The notes: a model not told the origin generated them from the letters alone. Numbered from the stretch's first letter, positions 1-7,099 are shown. The stretch is 64,000 bases of DNA from Spirochaetaceae bacterium (GCA_017416145.1 JAFQDD010000012.1:62001-126000), one strand, 5' to 3'. Numbers and translations are program-made.

Positions 1-163
1 CAGGTTCAGAAGTATATAAATGAAATTCGTCTTCATAATTTCCATAATTTAATGAAAACAATTCTTCGGTTTTTAAATTTCCCACAATGGAATCTGTATC
101 ACAAGAAAAAAGAAAAAAAGATACAGCACAAGTAAAAAAAATCAATTTTAAAATATTTTTCAT
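1..163 (-). CDS. Lipoprotein, N-terminal part only (runs off the window edge)
   Basis: Reading the minus strand from an ATG at 163-161 gives 54 residues open to the window edge. The start MKNILKLIFFTCAV is a signal peptide, and it ends in a lipobox L-F-S-C with the lipid-modified cysteine at residue 21. The mature part seen (CDTDSIVGNLKTEEL...) matches no family I can name. It lies downstream of pta on the same strand, but a hairpin with a T-run separates them, so it probably has its own promoter. The product should be anchored in the inner or outer membrane. The lipoprotein call is firm; the function is unknown. Confidence 0.75.
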   Translation of the reverse strand, partial: MKNILKLIFFTCAVSFFLFSCDTDSIVGNLKTEELFSLNYGNYEDEFHLYTSEP

Positions 164-177
164 AAATACCAAGTCTT

Positions 178-239
178 GAAAAAGTGTATTGTTACGCTAA
201 AATTTATTTTTATATTTCATAAGACTTTAGCGTAACAAT
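178..239 (-). terminator. Hairpin terminator after pta
   Basis: A perfect 14-bp inverted repeat (188-201 with 226-239) encloses a 24-nt A+T-rich loop. On the minus strand it is followed by a short T-run (TTTTT near 179-183). It sits just past the pta stop codon. The loop is long for an intrinsic terminator, so a regulatory dyad is also possible. Confidence 0.55.
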
Positions 240-251
240 TTTTATAAAAAA

Positions 252-1253
252 TTAACCAGCTTGAACTAGTGTAATTGCTGATGTTGTAACAATATCATCA
301 GCTGAGCAACCACGAGAAAGGTCGCTAATTGGTTTTGCAAAACCTTGTAGAATAGGTCCGAAAGCGTCAGCTCCAGCAAGACGTTGAACAAGTTTGTAAC
401 CAATGTTTCCAGCACCTAAATCTGGGAAAACAAGTGTATTTACTTTTCCAGTAATTGGTGAACCTGGAGCTTTTTTCTCTGTAACAGATGGAATCAAAGC
501 TGCATCTGCTTGAAGTTCTCCGTCTAAGCATAGTTCTGGGAATTTTTCTTTTGCAAGACGAGTTCCTTCTTGAACACGTAAGATATTTTCGTCTTTGTTT
601 CCGCCAGAACCTTTTGTAGAGTAACTCATCATTGCCACAACAGGTTCAGCACCAAGCATAACTTTACAAGAGTTTGCAGCAGCTCCAGCAATGTCTGCAA
701 GTTGTTCTGCACTTGGAGTTGGAATAACAGCACAGTCAGAGAAAATTAGAACGCCGTCTGCACCCCATTTTGGATTATGTGTATCCATTACGAAACAAGA
801 AGAAGCTGTTTTCATACCAGAAGCTGTTCCAATAATTGTAAGCCCAGCACGTAAAACGTCAGCTGTTGAAGAAAGAGCTCCAGCAACCATTGCATCAGCT
901 TTTCCAAGGCGAACCATCATTGCACCAAAGCGTAAAAAGTGTTTAATATCGATAGCAGCTTGTTCTTCTGTCATACCCTTCTTTTTGCGAAGTTCATAAT
1001 ATTCAGCTGCAAATTCTGCATTCCATTCAGAGTTTTCTGGGTCAATTAGGTCAATTCCTGCTAAATCAACATTGTTTGCAGCAGCAACTTCCTTAATTTT
1101 ATCAACATTTCCAAGAAGAGTAACTTTTGAAGCAATTTTGTCTGCAATAATTTTTGCAGCAGCAATAATTGTTCTTTCTTCTGTACCTTCTGGTAAAACC
1201 AAAGTGTTTTGCAAGGCATTAGCCTTTTTTTTCATTTCTTGAACAAAATCCAT
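252..1253 (-). CDS. pta: Phosphate acetyltransferase
   Basis: Converts acetyl-CoA plus phosphate to acetyl phosphate and CoA in the cytoplasm, the step before acetate kinase makes ATP in fermentation. The 333-residue protein is the short Pta form without the N-terminal DRTGG/P-loop extension. Visible family motifs are ADAMVAGA (119-126), SYSTKGSG (210-217), PDLGAGNIGYK (277-287) and the GP-QGF-P-DLSRG block (299-315). The ATG at 1253 is preceded by AAGGA about 10 nt upstream. No ackA gene lies beside it, so the partner kinase must be elsewhere. The gene is divergent from the bactofilin gene. Confidence 0.96.
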   Translation of the reverse strand: MDFVQEMKKKANALQNTLVLPEGTEERTIIAAAKIIADKIASKVTLLGNVDKIKEVAAANNVDLAGIDLIDPENSEWNAEFAAEYYELRKKKGMTEEQAAIDIKHFLRFGAMMVRLGKADAMVAGALSSTADVLRAGLTIIGTASGMKTASSCFVMDTHNPKWGADGVLIFSDCAVIPTPSAEQLADIAGAAANSCKVMLGAEPVVAMMSYSTKGSGGNKDENILRVQEGTRLAKEKFPELCLDGELQADAALIPSVTEKKAPGSPITGKVNTLVFPDLGAGNIGYKLVQRLAGADAFGPILQGFAKPISDLSRGCSADDIVTTSAITLVQAG

Positions 1254-1359
1254 GAGTTCATTCCTTGTTATAAAAAGATTGAGGGATTAAAAAATCCCAA
1301 ATATCGATTTGTGTACCCCAATAGAATACTCTTATCTTAAAAAATAAGCAAGTTACCTA

Positions 1360-1389
1360 TTGACCGTCAAAGCCGTTGCAAGGTAAATT
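1360..1389 (+). promoter_or_regulatory. Sigma70-type promoter of the bactofilin gene
   Basis: TTGACC (1360-1365), an 18-nt spacer and TAAATT (1384-1389). The ATG at 1397 is only 7 nt beyond the -10 box, so the transcript would begin at or next to the start codon. Confidence 0.5.
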
Positions 1390-1396
1390 ATGTACT

Positions 1397-1756
1397 ATGT
1401 TTGAACAAAAAGAACTTGACTTTCTAGAATTAGAAGAAGACGATTTTGATACAGTTTTAGCAACTGACATTACGTTTAATGGAAAAATTAATTTTGAAAA
1501 ACCCTTTATGATAAAAGGAAATATCTCAGGTTCAATCGTTGCCACAAGCGATTTGGTAATTGATTCTACAGCTGTGGTAAAAGCAGATATTGAAGCTGAA
1601 AGAGTTTTAGTAAAAGGAAAAGTTGAAGGAAATATTATCGCAAAAAAAATTGTATTTGTTTCTTCAATTGGTTCTGTAAAAGGTGATATTACTGCAAAAC
1701 ACATTATTTTAGAGCCAGGAAGCGTTTTCTCTGGAAAATGTTTAACTCTAGAATAA
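1397..1756 (+). CDS. Bactofilin-family polymer-forming cytoskeletal protein
   Basis: A 119-residue protein with the repetitive beta-helical bactofilin (DUF583) pattern: alternating short hydrophobic strands and glycines from about residue 20 to 112, for example FNGKI, IKGNISGSI, VKGKVEGNI, VKGDI and PGSVFSGKC. Bactofilins self-assemble into nucleotide-free filaments that scaffold cell-wall or morphology enzymes under the inner membrane. The acidic N-terminus (LELEEDDFD) is a typical disordered tail. I chose the ATG at 1397 over an upstream in-frame TTG at 1376. No good Shine-Dalgarno is present; an AAGG 13 nt upstream is marginal, and the promoter geometry suggests a leaderless message. The TPR gene follows after 55 bp. 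Confidence 0.88.
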   Translation: MFEQKELDFLELEEDDFDTVLATDITFNGKINFEKPFMIKGNISGSIVATSDLVIDSTAVVKADIEAERVLVKGKVEGNIIAKKIVFVSSIGSVKGDITAKHIILEPGSVFSGKCLTLE

Positions 1757-1811
1757 TTTTTTTCATTACCAACAAAATTTCAAAATCATACTTTAACAAT
1801 AGGACAGTAAA

Positions 1812-2435
1812 GTGAAAAAAAAATTATTTATTCTAATATTAACATTATTCTCTGTTTTTGCATTTTCACAAACAGAAAAACCAGATGCACTAAAACTTTA
1901 TCGTGAAGGCAAATATGCTGAATCAATCCAAGTTTGTATTCAAGAAATTCAAGATAATCCTGAAAATCTTGATTCATACGTAGTTTTGTGCTGGGGTCTA
2001 GTTTCAAATCGCCAATACTCAGAAGCAGAATATTGGGCTGAAAAAGGTCGCCAAGTTTCAAAATATGATCCACGCCTTGTGGAAAGTCAAGCTGAAGCTA
2101 AATATTTCCTAGGACAAAACGCAGCTGCCCTAGCCTTATTTCAAGAATATATATCTCTAGTTCCATCAAGTGGTAGCCGATATGGCGAAGCTTACTACTA
2201 TATGGGAGAAATCTATATCCGACAATCAAAGTTTAATCACGCTGATATTGCTTTCACCCAAGCTGTAAAAACTGAGCCACTAAAAGATTATTGGTGGACA
2301 AGATTAGGTTATGCAAGAGAAATGGCTCAAAATTACGAAATTGCGTTAGAAGCATACGAACAAGCCATAACTCTAAACCAATACAGAACAGAAGCAAAAA
2401 ATGGCAAAGAAAGGGTTTCAAAATTCCTACAATAA
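1812..2435 (+). CDS. Secreted TPR-repeat protein
   Basis: A 207-residue protein with an N-terminal signal peptide (about residues 1-19, ending FAFSQ) followed by tetratricopeptide-like helical pairs across most of the chain (LKLYREGKYAESIQVCIQ, YYYMGEIYIRQSKFNHADIA, LGYAREMAQNYEIALEAYEQ). It is probably periplasmic and a protein-protein adaptor; TPR content alone does not say for which partner. The start is GTG at 1812, supported by AGGA at 1801-1804. The mtaB reading frame begins directly after its stop codon, so the two genes are co-transcribed. Confidence 0.82.
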   Translation: MKKKLFILILTLFSVFAFSQTEKPDALKLYREGKYAESIQVCIQEIQDNPENLDSYVVLCWGLVSNRQYSEAEYWAEKGRQVSKYDPRLVESQAEAKYFLGQNAAALALFQEYISLVPSSGSRYGEAYYYMGEIYIRQSKFNHADIAFTQAVKTEPLKDYWWTRLGYAREMAQNYEIALEAYEQAITLNQYRTEAKNGKERVSKFLQ

Positions 2436-2436
2436 T

Positions 2437-3852
2437 ATGCAATATAAAATTCATTTTGAAACATTAGGATGCAAATTAAATCAAATTGAAAGTGAATCAA
2501 TTGCAAAATCCTTTATTGATGATGGATTTGATTGTACAATGGAAGCAATCACAGCAAAGCAGGATTCTTGCTGCGATACAATTCTTTGCATTATAAACAC
2601 TTGCACAGTAACAAGCAAAGCAGAACAAAAAGCTAGAAGAATCATACGGCTTTTACTAGAAAAATTTCCAAAATCTGTGGTGGTTGTTACAGGATGTTAC
2701 GCAGAAGTTGAAGCAGATTCCATAGAAAAAATTGATTCTAGAATTGCTGTTTTAAAAGGAACTGCAAAAGATGCCCTTGCTGATTATCCAAACATTATAA
2801 AAAAATATTTGGAAGAAAATCCTTTGTACGGGGCAAAAGATTTTGCAGATTATTTGAAACTACATTTTTCAAAAGTTAGCTTAAATCACTCCACATTTAG
2901 ATTATCTACAGATTCATTTATCCACCATTCTAGAGCTTCAATCAAAATTCAAGACGGTTGTGGAAATAATTGTGCCTATTGTAGAATCCACATAGCACGT
3001 GGAAAACCTGTTTCCCTAGAAGCAGAGGAAGTAATCTTGCGAGTAAAACAACTTGAAGAGGCTAACCAAAAAGAAGTTGTACTTACAGGAGTAAATTTAA
3101 GCCAATATCGCTCTAAATACACAGAGGATAATGTAGAAAAAATCATTGATTTTGCAGATTTACTAAAAATTCTTTTGGAGAAAACCACAAATATTAACTT
3201 CCGAATATCAAGTTTATATCCAGACAGAGTTGATTCAGAACTTGCACCGATTTTAAGTAATCCAAGAGTTTGTCCTCATTTTCACTTATCAGTTCAATCT
3301 GGAAGTAACAATATTTTAAAATCAATGAACAGAGCTTACAATCGAGATGTGATAATTGATGCTGTAAAACGATTACGAGAAGCTAAACCAAATTGCTTTA
3401 TCGCTTGTGATATTATTGCAGGATTCCCAGGAGAAACAGAGGAAGATTTCAATCAAAGCTTAGAACTTTGCAAAGAATGTGATTTTACTTGGGTTCACGC
3501 CTTCCCTTTTTCACCACGTCCTGGAACAGTCGCATATTCTATGAAAAACAAGATTCCAGAACAAGTCTCAAAAAATCGAGTAAAAATTCTAACAGATTTT
3601 GGAAAAGAAAGCAAAAATCGATACATATCAAATCTAATTTCAAAAGAAATTCCAGCCATTGTTGAAAAACGTCGATTTCCTGAAATTAGAGTTGTTACAA
3701 ATAATTTTATCCACGTAAAAATCACAAACACGAAGGATTTTAGCGATGTAGATTTAGGTGGAAAAAAAGTAACAATAAAAATCACAGAAATATGTAACAA
3801 TTCTTCTCAAACAGAAGCTCCTGAAGCCTATGGAATTATTACAAAAATTTAA
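2437..3852 (+). CDS. mtaB: tRNA t6A37 methylthiotransferase MtaB
   Basis: Radical-SAM enzyme that adds a methylthio group to N6-threonylcarbamoyladenosine-37 of ANN-decoding tRNAs, giving ms2t6A. From the ATG at 2437 the protein has 471 residues. Three N-terminal cluster cysteines are C12 (in LGCKLN), C56 (NTCTVT) and C87 (GCYAE). The radical-SAM CxxxCxxC is C175/C179/C182 (DGCGNNCAYC). A TRAM-like domain occupies the C-terminus. The N-terminal cysteine motif starts at the usual distance from M1 with this start. An in-frame ATG at 2401 would overlap the TPR gene by 35 bp and adds a non-conserved tail. MtaB rather than MiaB or RimO is inferred from the CKLNQ and NTCTVT motifs. Confidence 0.92.
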   Translation: MQYKIHFETLGCKLNQIESESIAKSFIDDGFDCTMEAITAKQDSCCDTILCIINTCTVTSKAEQKARRIIRLLLEKFPKSVVVVTGCYAEVEADSIEKIDSRIAVLKGTAKDALADYPNIIKKYLEENPLYGAKDFADYLKLHFSKVSLNHSTFRLSTDSFIHHSRASIKIQDGCGNNCAYCRIHIARGKPVSLEAEEVILRVKQLEEANQKEVVLTGVNLSQYRSKYTEDNVEKIIDFADLLKILLEKTTNINFRISSLYPDRVDSELAPILSNPRVCPHFHLSVQSGSNNILKSMNRAYNRDVIIDAVKRLREAKPNCFIACDIIAGFPGETEEDFNQSLELCKECDFTWVHAFPFSPRPGTVAYSMKNKIPEQVSKNRVKILTDFGKESKNRYISNLISKEIPAIVEKRRFPEIRVVTNNFIHVKITNTKDFSDVDLGGKKVTIKITEICNNSSQTEAPEAYGIITKI

Positions 3853-3965
3853 AAAATATTATTCATTTTTCTGTAAGTAACACATTTTTAAAAATAATGT
3901 GTTAAAATATTCGTTAGAATTACTTAAGGTTTGTCCTTAATATTATGTTTTCGGAGGTTTTATTT

Positions 3966-4814
3966 ATGAAAACAAAAAAAGCAAATTCTATTGTTGCAAT
4001 TTTAATTTGTCTAACAATTTTGTTTACAGTATCTTGCGATATGTTTACAAATTCACTTTTAAAAGGTGCCGCTCGAGATATGTCAGAAACAATGAAAAAT
4101 GCATCAACTTCTGAACTTATCGCATCTGGTGCAAATCCTGATGTTATCGGCGATCCTGCTGCGGCTCAAGCTGCTATGGATGCATTAGCTGGAAAAGATT
4201 TGTCTGAAATTACTCCAGAAGAAGCTTCCAACGTATGTAGTTTAGCCTCTTCTGCAATTCTTCCAGTTTCAAACCTAATGGAAGCTTTAGACAAAATTAT
4301 AGATTCTGAAAAAGATGATGATAATGAAAGTTCAGATAACCCTGATGGCTCTCAAACAGAAGAAGAATCTAATGATGCAACCCAAATTATTGCAGAAATT
4401 CTCGATTCAATTCCACCTGTTAATACAGCTGCACTTGAACAGGTTTTAGGAAATGAAAACCTTGTAAAAGAAGCTGAAATTGGTGATGTTGCAATGGCTA
4501 CAGTTTCACTTATGGCAAGTTCTCTTTCAAAAAAAGACTTAGAATCAGAAGAGCAACAGGCTATTTTAGAACAAATCTCTAAAAACTTAAGTAATATTTC
4601 ATCTGAAGAAATTAAAGACGGTGTTACAGATGAAACAATTGATAAAGTCCTTGCAGGAACTGCATTTGAAGACGATAGTGCTATGAAAACAGCCGTAAAA
4701 GCTGCTTTAACACTAAAAGACAGAGATGATATTTCATCACTTTCTATCGGTGGATTCAACCTTGGAGAATTAATCGGTGTGAAAGATGAAGAAAATGAAA
4801 ATTCTTCAAACTAA
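3966..4814 (+). CDS. Lipoprotein of unknown function
   Basis: A 282-residue protein whose signal peptide ends in T-V-S-C, with the lipidated cysteine at residue 24. The mature part is acidic, rich in Ala, Ser and Glu, and predicted mainly helical, with a very acidic Ser/Asp/Asn/Glu segment at about 115-130. I do not recognise the family. The start at 3966 is fixed by a GGAGG 8 nt upstream; an in-frame ATG at 3945 would place this GGAGG inside the gene. The leader contains a TTAAGG/CCTTAA dyad (3924-3940). The barrel gene starts 17 bp after the stop, so the two are an operon and may form an outer-membrane complex (inference). Confidence 0.8.
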   Translation: MKTKKANSIVAILICLTILFTVSCDMFTNSLLKGAARDMSETMKNASTSELIASGANPDVIGDPAAAQAAMDALAGKDLSEITPEEASNVCSLASSAILPVSNLMEALDKIIDSEKDDDNESSDNPDGSQTEEESNDATQIIAEILDSIPPVNTAALEQVLGNENLVKEAEIGDVAMATVSLMASSLSKKDLESEEQQAILEQISKNLSNISSEEIKDGVTDETIDKVLAGTAFEDDSAMKTAVKAALTLKDRDDISSLSIGGFNLGELIGVKDEENENSSN

Positions 4815-4831
4815 CTTAGGAGGAAAATAAT

Positions 4832-6001
4832 ATGAAAAAAATATTTACTATTTTACTATGCTTAGTTATTTCTGTTTCACTTTTTGCTCAAGAAGATGTG
4901 CGTTCAATGGGTATGGGTGGAAATCATATTACAGACTATTCTGATGTTTATATTACACAAAAAAACCCAGCAGGATTAGGTTTTGCTGGAAAACACGACT
5001 TGTGGACAAATACTCAAGTTGAAATTGGTGGTCCACTTGAAGATTTTATGAACATTGCAGATAAATTAAGCAATTCAGGGGATAGTCAAAACGATAATCT
5101 AAATTCAAACGATTCTGATAATGATTCTTCTGAAATTGAAGATGCAATTATCGACTTAGTGAAAAAAAATAATGGTTTAGCAACAGGTGTAAATCTTGTT
5201 GGTCCATTACAATTCGGTTTTACTAAAAATGGATTTGGATTACTATTTTCAGAAGAACTTTTTGTAGATGTGAATGTTCCTTCAATTTCTAGAGGAAAAG
5301 TTAATATTGGTCTTGATGCAAATCTTTTATTAGGATATGGACACAAAATTGATTTGGGAATAAGTGATTTGTCTATCGGTATTTCTGCAAATCTATTTTC
5401 AAGAGCAATTAACATCGGTGTAGATGGTTCTTTAACAGAAATCTTTGATAAAGTTGAAGATATGGATAACCTTCCTGCAACATCAATGATTGGATACGGA
5501 ATTAACGCTGGTGTTCAATATGAATTTGCAAATTTCCTATCTGCTGGTATTGTATGGAATAATATTCTTGCTCCAACATACACAACAGACATTCCACTAG
5601 ATGAAGATAGTGATAAAGAGTTTACATTCAAAGATGCTAGAAAAGAGAAACTTGACCCTACTTTAGCAGTTGGTTTTGGTGTAAAAATTCCTACAAGTTT
5701 TACATTAGGAATTATCTCTTCTTGGACAGCTTATCTTGACCACGATAATATTTTGGATTTCTTTGCAAAAGACAAAATTGTTAGAAACCCTATTTTAGGA
5801 TTAAGTGCTGGTACAGAAGTTGTATTATTCAAAACAATTGCTTTACGCCTTGGTATCCACGAATCTTACCCAGCAGCTGGTTGTGGAATCAGACTTGCAG
5901 CATTCCATATTGATGCAGCTGTATTCGGAAGCGAACTAGGTCTTGAACCAGGTGCAAAACCTCAACTAAATGCAGCATTATCAATTTCTTTCCACAGATA
6001 A
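4832..6001 (+). CDS. FadL/OmpP1-like outer-membrane beta-barrel protein
   Basis: A 389-residue protein with a signal peptide (about 1-19, ending SLFAQ). Directly after cleavage comes RSMGMGGNHITDYSDVY-NPAGLGF, the pattern of FadL/PorV-type barrels, in which a Gly-rich N-terminus precedes 'NPAGL'. The rest is short amphipathic strands separated by Asn/Asp-rich loops, including a disordered acidic loop near 80-105. T. pallidum has several FadL-like paralogues thought to import long-chain fatty acids; transport of a hydrophobic substrate is inference here. AGGAGG 8 nt before the ATG gives a strong ribosome site. It is co-transcribed with the preceding lipoprotein and followed by a strong terminator. 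Confidence 0.78.
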   Translation: MKKIFTILLCLVISVSLFAQEDVRSMGMGGNHITDYSDVYITQKNPAGLGFAGKHDLWTNTQVEIGGPLEDFMNIADKLSNSGDSQNDNLNSNDSDNDSSEIEDAIIDLVKKNNGLATGVNLVGPLQFGFTKNGFGLLFSEELFVDVNVPSISRGKVNIGLDANLLLGYGHKIDLGISDLSIGISANLFSRAINIGVDGSLTEIFDKVEDMDNLPATSMIGYGINAGVQYEFANFLSAGIVWNNILAPTYTTDIPLDEDSDKEFTFKDARKEKLDPTLAVGFGVKIPTSFTLGIISSWTAYLDHDNILDFFAKDKIVRNPILGLSAGTEVVLFKTIALRLGIHESYPAAGCGIRLAAFHIDAAVFGSELGLEPGAKPQLNAALSISFHR

Positions 6002-6100
6002 TTTGATATTAGGATTTGGGTTCTACAATGTTTGAAGACCCCAAACAAAGATGAGTCAAGGGTTAAAATGAAACATCTCTTGACACCTGTATTTAACTAA

Positions 6101-6133
6101 AAACTCCAAAGTCAAAAAACTTTGGAGTTTTTG
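6101..6133 (+). terminator. Intrinsic terminator after the outer-membrane protein gene
   Basis: A 12-bp perfect stem (6101-6112 with 6119-6130) with a CAAAAA loop is followed by a T-run. It ends the 3966-6001 operon. The 100 bp before it also hold a weaker dyad (GTCAAG near 6055, CTTGAC near 6079). Confidence 0.9.
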
Positions 6134-6154
6134 TATATTTTTCACTTTTCACTC

Positions 6155-6183
6155 TTGACATTTTTTTATTATCATTATACTAT
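6155..6183 (+). promoter_or_regulatory. tRNA-Lys promoter
   Basis: TTGACA (6155-6160), 17 nt, then TACTAT (6178-6183), embedded in the longer TATACTATAAT. The alternative hexamers TATACT and TATAAT lie 15 and 20 nt from the -35. The mature tRNA begins about 25 nt downstream. Confidence 0.7.
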
Positions 6184-6208
6184 AATGAAACATTCAGCAA
6201 TGAATTAT

Positions 6209-6281
6209 GGGCTACTAGCTCAGTAGGTAGAGCAACGCCCTTTTAAGGCGTGGGTCACAGGTTCGAATCCTGTGTAGCTCA
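6209..6281 (+). tRNA. tRNA-Lys (anticodon TTT)
   Basis: A 73-nt cloverleaf. Acceptor GGGCTAC pairs with GTAGCTC with one G-T pair. The D-arm AGCTCAGT-GGTAGAGC is typical, the anticodon loop is CTTTTAA with anticodon TTT, and the T-arm is ACAGG-TTCGAAT-CCTGT. Discriminator A; CCA is not encoded. The last 18 nt are repeated 160 bp downstream. Confidence 0.96.
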
Positions 6282-6283
6282 GT

Positions 6284-6317
6284 AAGAGTAATCAGAAAAC
6301 TGATTACTCTTTTTTTT
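6284..6317 (+). terminator. Terminator of tRNA-Lys
   Basis: A perfect 12-bp stem (6284-6295 with 6300-6311), AAAA loop and eight T's. It starts three bases after the tRNA 3' end. Confidence 0.93.
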
Positions 6318-6332
6318 GTTTAAAAACATTAG

Positions 6333-6473
6333 AAAAGCGTATTAACTATTTACAGGATTCGATCCGAAGAACAAAATCCGAGCAGTGCGGAGGATTTTGT
6401 TCAAGGCGGCCGGCTTAGACCGGCGAATCCTGTGTAGCTCAGTAAGCGTATTTAGGAAACTGAATACGCTTTT
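6333..6473. repeat. G+C-rich nested palindromic element fused to a duplicated tRNA-Lys 3' end
   Basis: Several nested inverted repeats lie here. The outermost pairs 6333-6343 with 6463-6473 (11 bp). Inside it 6352-6361 pairs with 6424-6433 (10 bp, the tRNA T-stem sequence). Inside that are two hairpins: 6369-6379 with 6392-6402 (11 bp) and 6409-6413 with 6420-6424 (GCCGG/CCGGC). The core 6361-6424 is over half G+C in an A+T-rich region. Bases 6424-6446 repeat exactly the tRNA-Lys 3' end plus flank at 6264-6286. No coding potential is seen. It looks like a small tRNA-targeting palindromic element or the scar of a deleted tandem tRNA gene. Confidence 0.8.
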
Positions 6474-6477
6474 TTTT
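6444..6477 (+). terminator. Second, diverged copy of the tRNA-Lys terminator
   Basis: A 12-bp stem (6444-6455 with 6460-6471), GAAA loop and T-run follow the duplicated tRNA end. Compared with the copy at 6284 it has two compensatory base-pair swaps (A-T to C-G and A-T to T-A) and one C-G to T-G change. The hairpin is therefore preserved although the sequence changed. Confidence 0.88.
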
Positions 6478-6480
6478 GTT

Positions 6481-6730
6481 TAAAGACAATAAAAAAGTAT
6501 ACAAACTTCACTATGTGAGTTTTACGCACATAAAACTCGTGTGTTAATAACTTTGAAATAGTGAGTTAGAAGAAAAAATTTCTTTTTTTAGTGATAAAAG
6601 TGGATTTTTAAGTAAAATGTACTATAGTAAATTTTGATAGAGAAGAGAGAGTTTTTACATATATATATGAACAAGGAGCTTTGCAATTAAGCCCTTAGCT
6701 CACTTTTTTCGGTTCAAACATTGTTAGAAG
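6481..6730. other. Gene-free intergenic stretch with hairpins
   Basis: No open frame worth calling. A perfect 8-bp hairpin (6517-6524 with 6531-6538, loop CGCACA) is flanked by CACTAT (6509) and ATAGTG further down. Further on there is only A+T-rich sequence with purine-rich and ATATAT tracts. No function can be assigned. Confidence 0.5.
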
Positions 6731-6732
6731 CG

Positions 6733-6767
6733 AAAAAAAAGCACATACCAAAGTTGATATGTGCTTT
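6733..6767 (-). terminator. Terminator of tRNA-Arg
   Basis: A perfect 10-bp stem (6758-6767 with 6738-6747 read on the minus strand) is followed on that strand by eight T's, starting a few bases after the tRNA end. Confidence 0.92.
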
Positions 6768-6769
6768 AT

Positions 6770-6843
6770 CGGGACCAGAGGGACTCGAACCCCCAACCTA
6801 CTGCTTAGAAGGCAGTTGCTCTATCCAGATGAGCTATGGTCCC
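6770..6843 (-). tRNA. tRNA-Arg (anticodon TCT)
   Basis: A 74-nt cloverleaf on the minus strand. Acceptor GGGACCA pairs with TGGTCCC, the D-arm is AGCTC-GGATAGAGC, the anticodon loop is CTTCTAA (TCT), the T-arm is GGGGGTTCGAGTCCCTC, and the discriminator is G. CCA is not encoded. It reads AGA codons. Confidence 0.96.
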
Positions 6844-6864
6844 AAAGTTCGTTGAACTTTCAAC

Positions 6865-6893
6865 ATACTATATCTAAAAACAAAAAAAGTCAA
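6865..6893 (-). promoter_or_regulatory. tRNA-Arg promoter
   Basis: On the minus strand TTGACT (6893-6888), 17 nt, then TAGTAT (6870-6865), within TATAGTAT. This is the same layout as the tRNA-Lys promoter. Confidence 0.65.
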
Positions 6894-7058
6894 GTATGAT
6901 TTATAGTGTTAAAAAAAAAGGTTGGTTTATTTTTAATTAACATTTTAACGCATTTTTTCTATTACATCAATAAAATGCTAAAACCTTACAAAGACAAACC
7001 AACATTAAATTTTTATATACTATCAAATTAACTTTTTGAATTTTACAAAGGAACTTAA

Positions 7059-7086
7059 TTGACAATTTTTGTCAATTTGTTAAAAT
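7059..7086 (+). promoter_or_regulatory. Promoter with an overlapping palindrome before the propeller/lipoprotein cassette
   Basis: TTGACA (7059-7064), 16 nt, TAAAAT (7081-7086). The -35 box is one half of a perfect palindrome, TTGACA-ATTTT-TGTCAA (7059-7075), a plausible repressor site. The start codon at 7100 is 13 nt past the -10, leaving a 5' UTR of only about 6-8 nt. Confidence 0.55.
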
Positions 7087-7099
7087 ATAAGAAAAAAAA

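Noticed and set aside
691-999. A 102-codon plus-strand frame inside pta
   Set aside because: It is fully overlapped by a highly conserved enzyme gene and lacks a start signal; treated as a shadow.
1376-1396. TTG start for the bactofilin gene, or AAGG as its ribosome site
   Set aside because: The TTG would add seven residues with no family support, and the AAGG lies 13 nt from the ATG within the likely promoter.
3879-3903. Terminator after mtaB (AACACATT/AATGTGTT hairpin)
   Set aside because: The 8-bp stem is followed by A+T-rich sequence without a T-run on either strand; it could be an operator but nothing supports a terminator.
6352-6441. A second complete tRNA gene downstream of tRNA-Lys
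   Set aside because: Only the T-stem 3' side and acceptor 3' strand are present; no D-arm, anticodon arm or 5' acceptor strand can be found.
6209-6480. Full genomic island integrated at tRNA-Lys
   Set aside because: The direct repeats are only 160 bp apart and no integrase or cargo gene lies in the window, so any element is minimal or already lost.
7047-7099. AAAGGAAC at 7047-7054 as ribosome site for the propeller gene, with an upstream TTG start at 7059
   Set aside because: The frame from TTG 7059 hits a stop at 7101 and is out of frame with the gene; the site is too far from ATG 7100.
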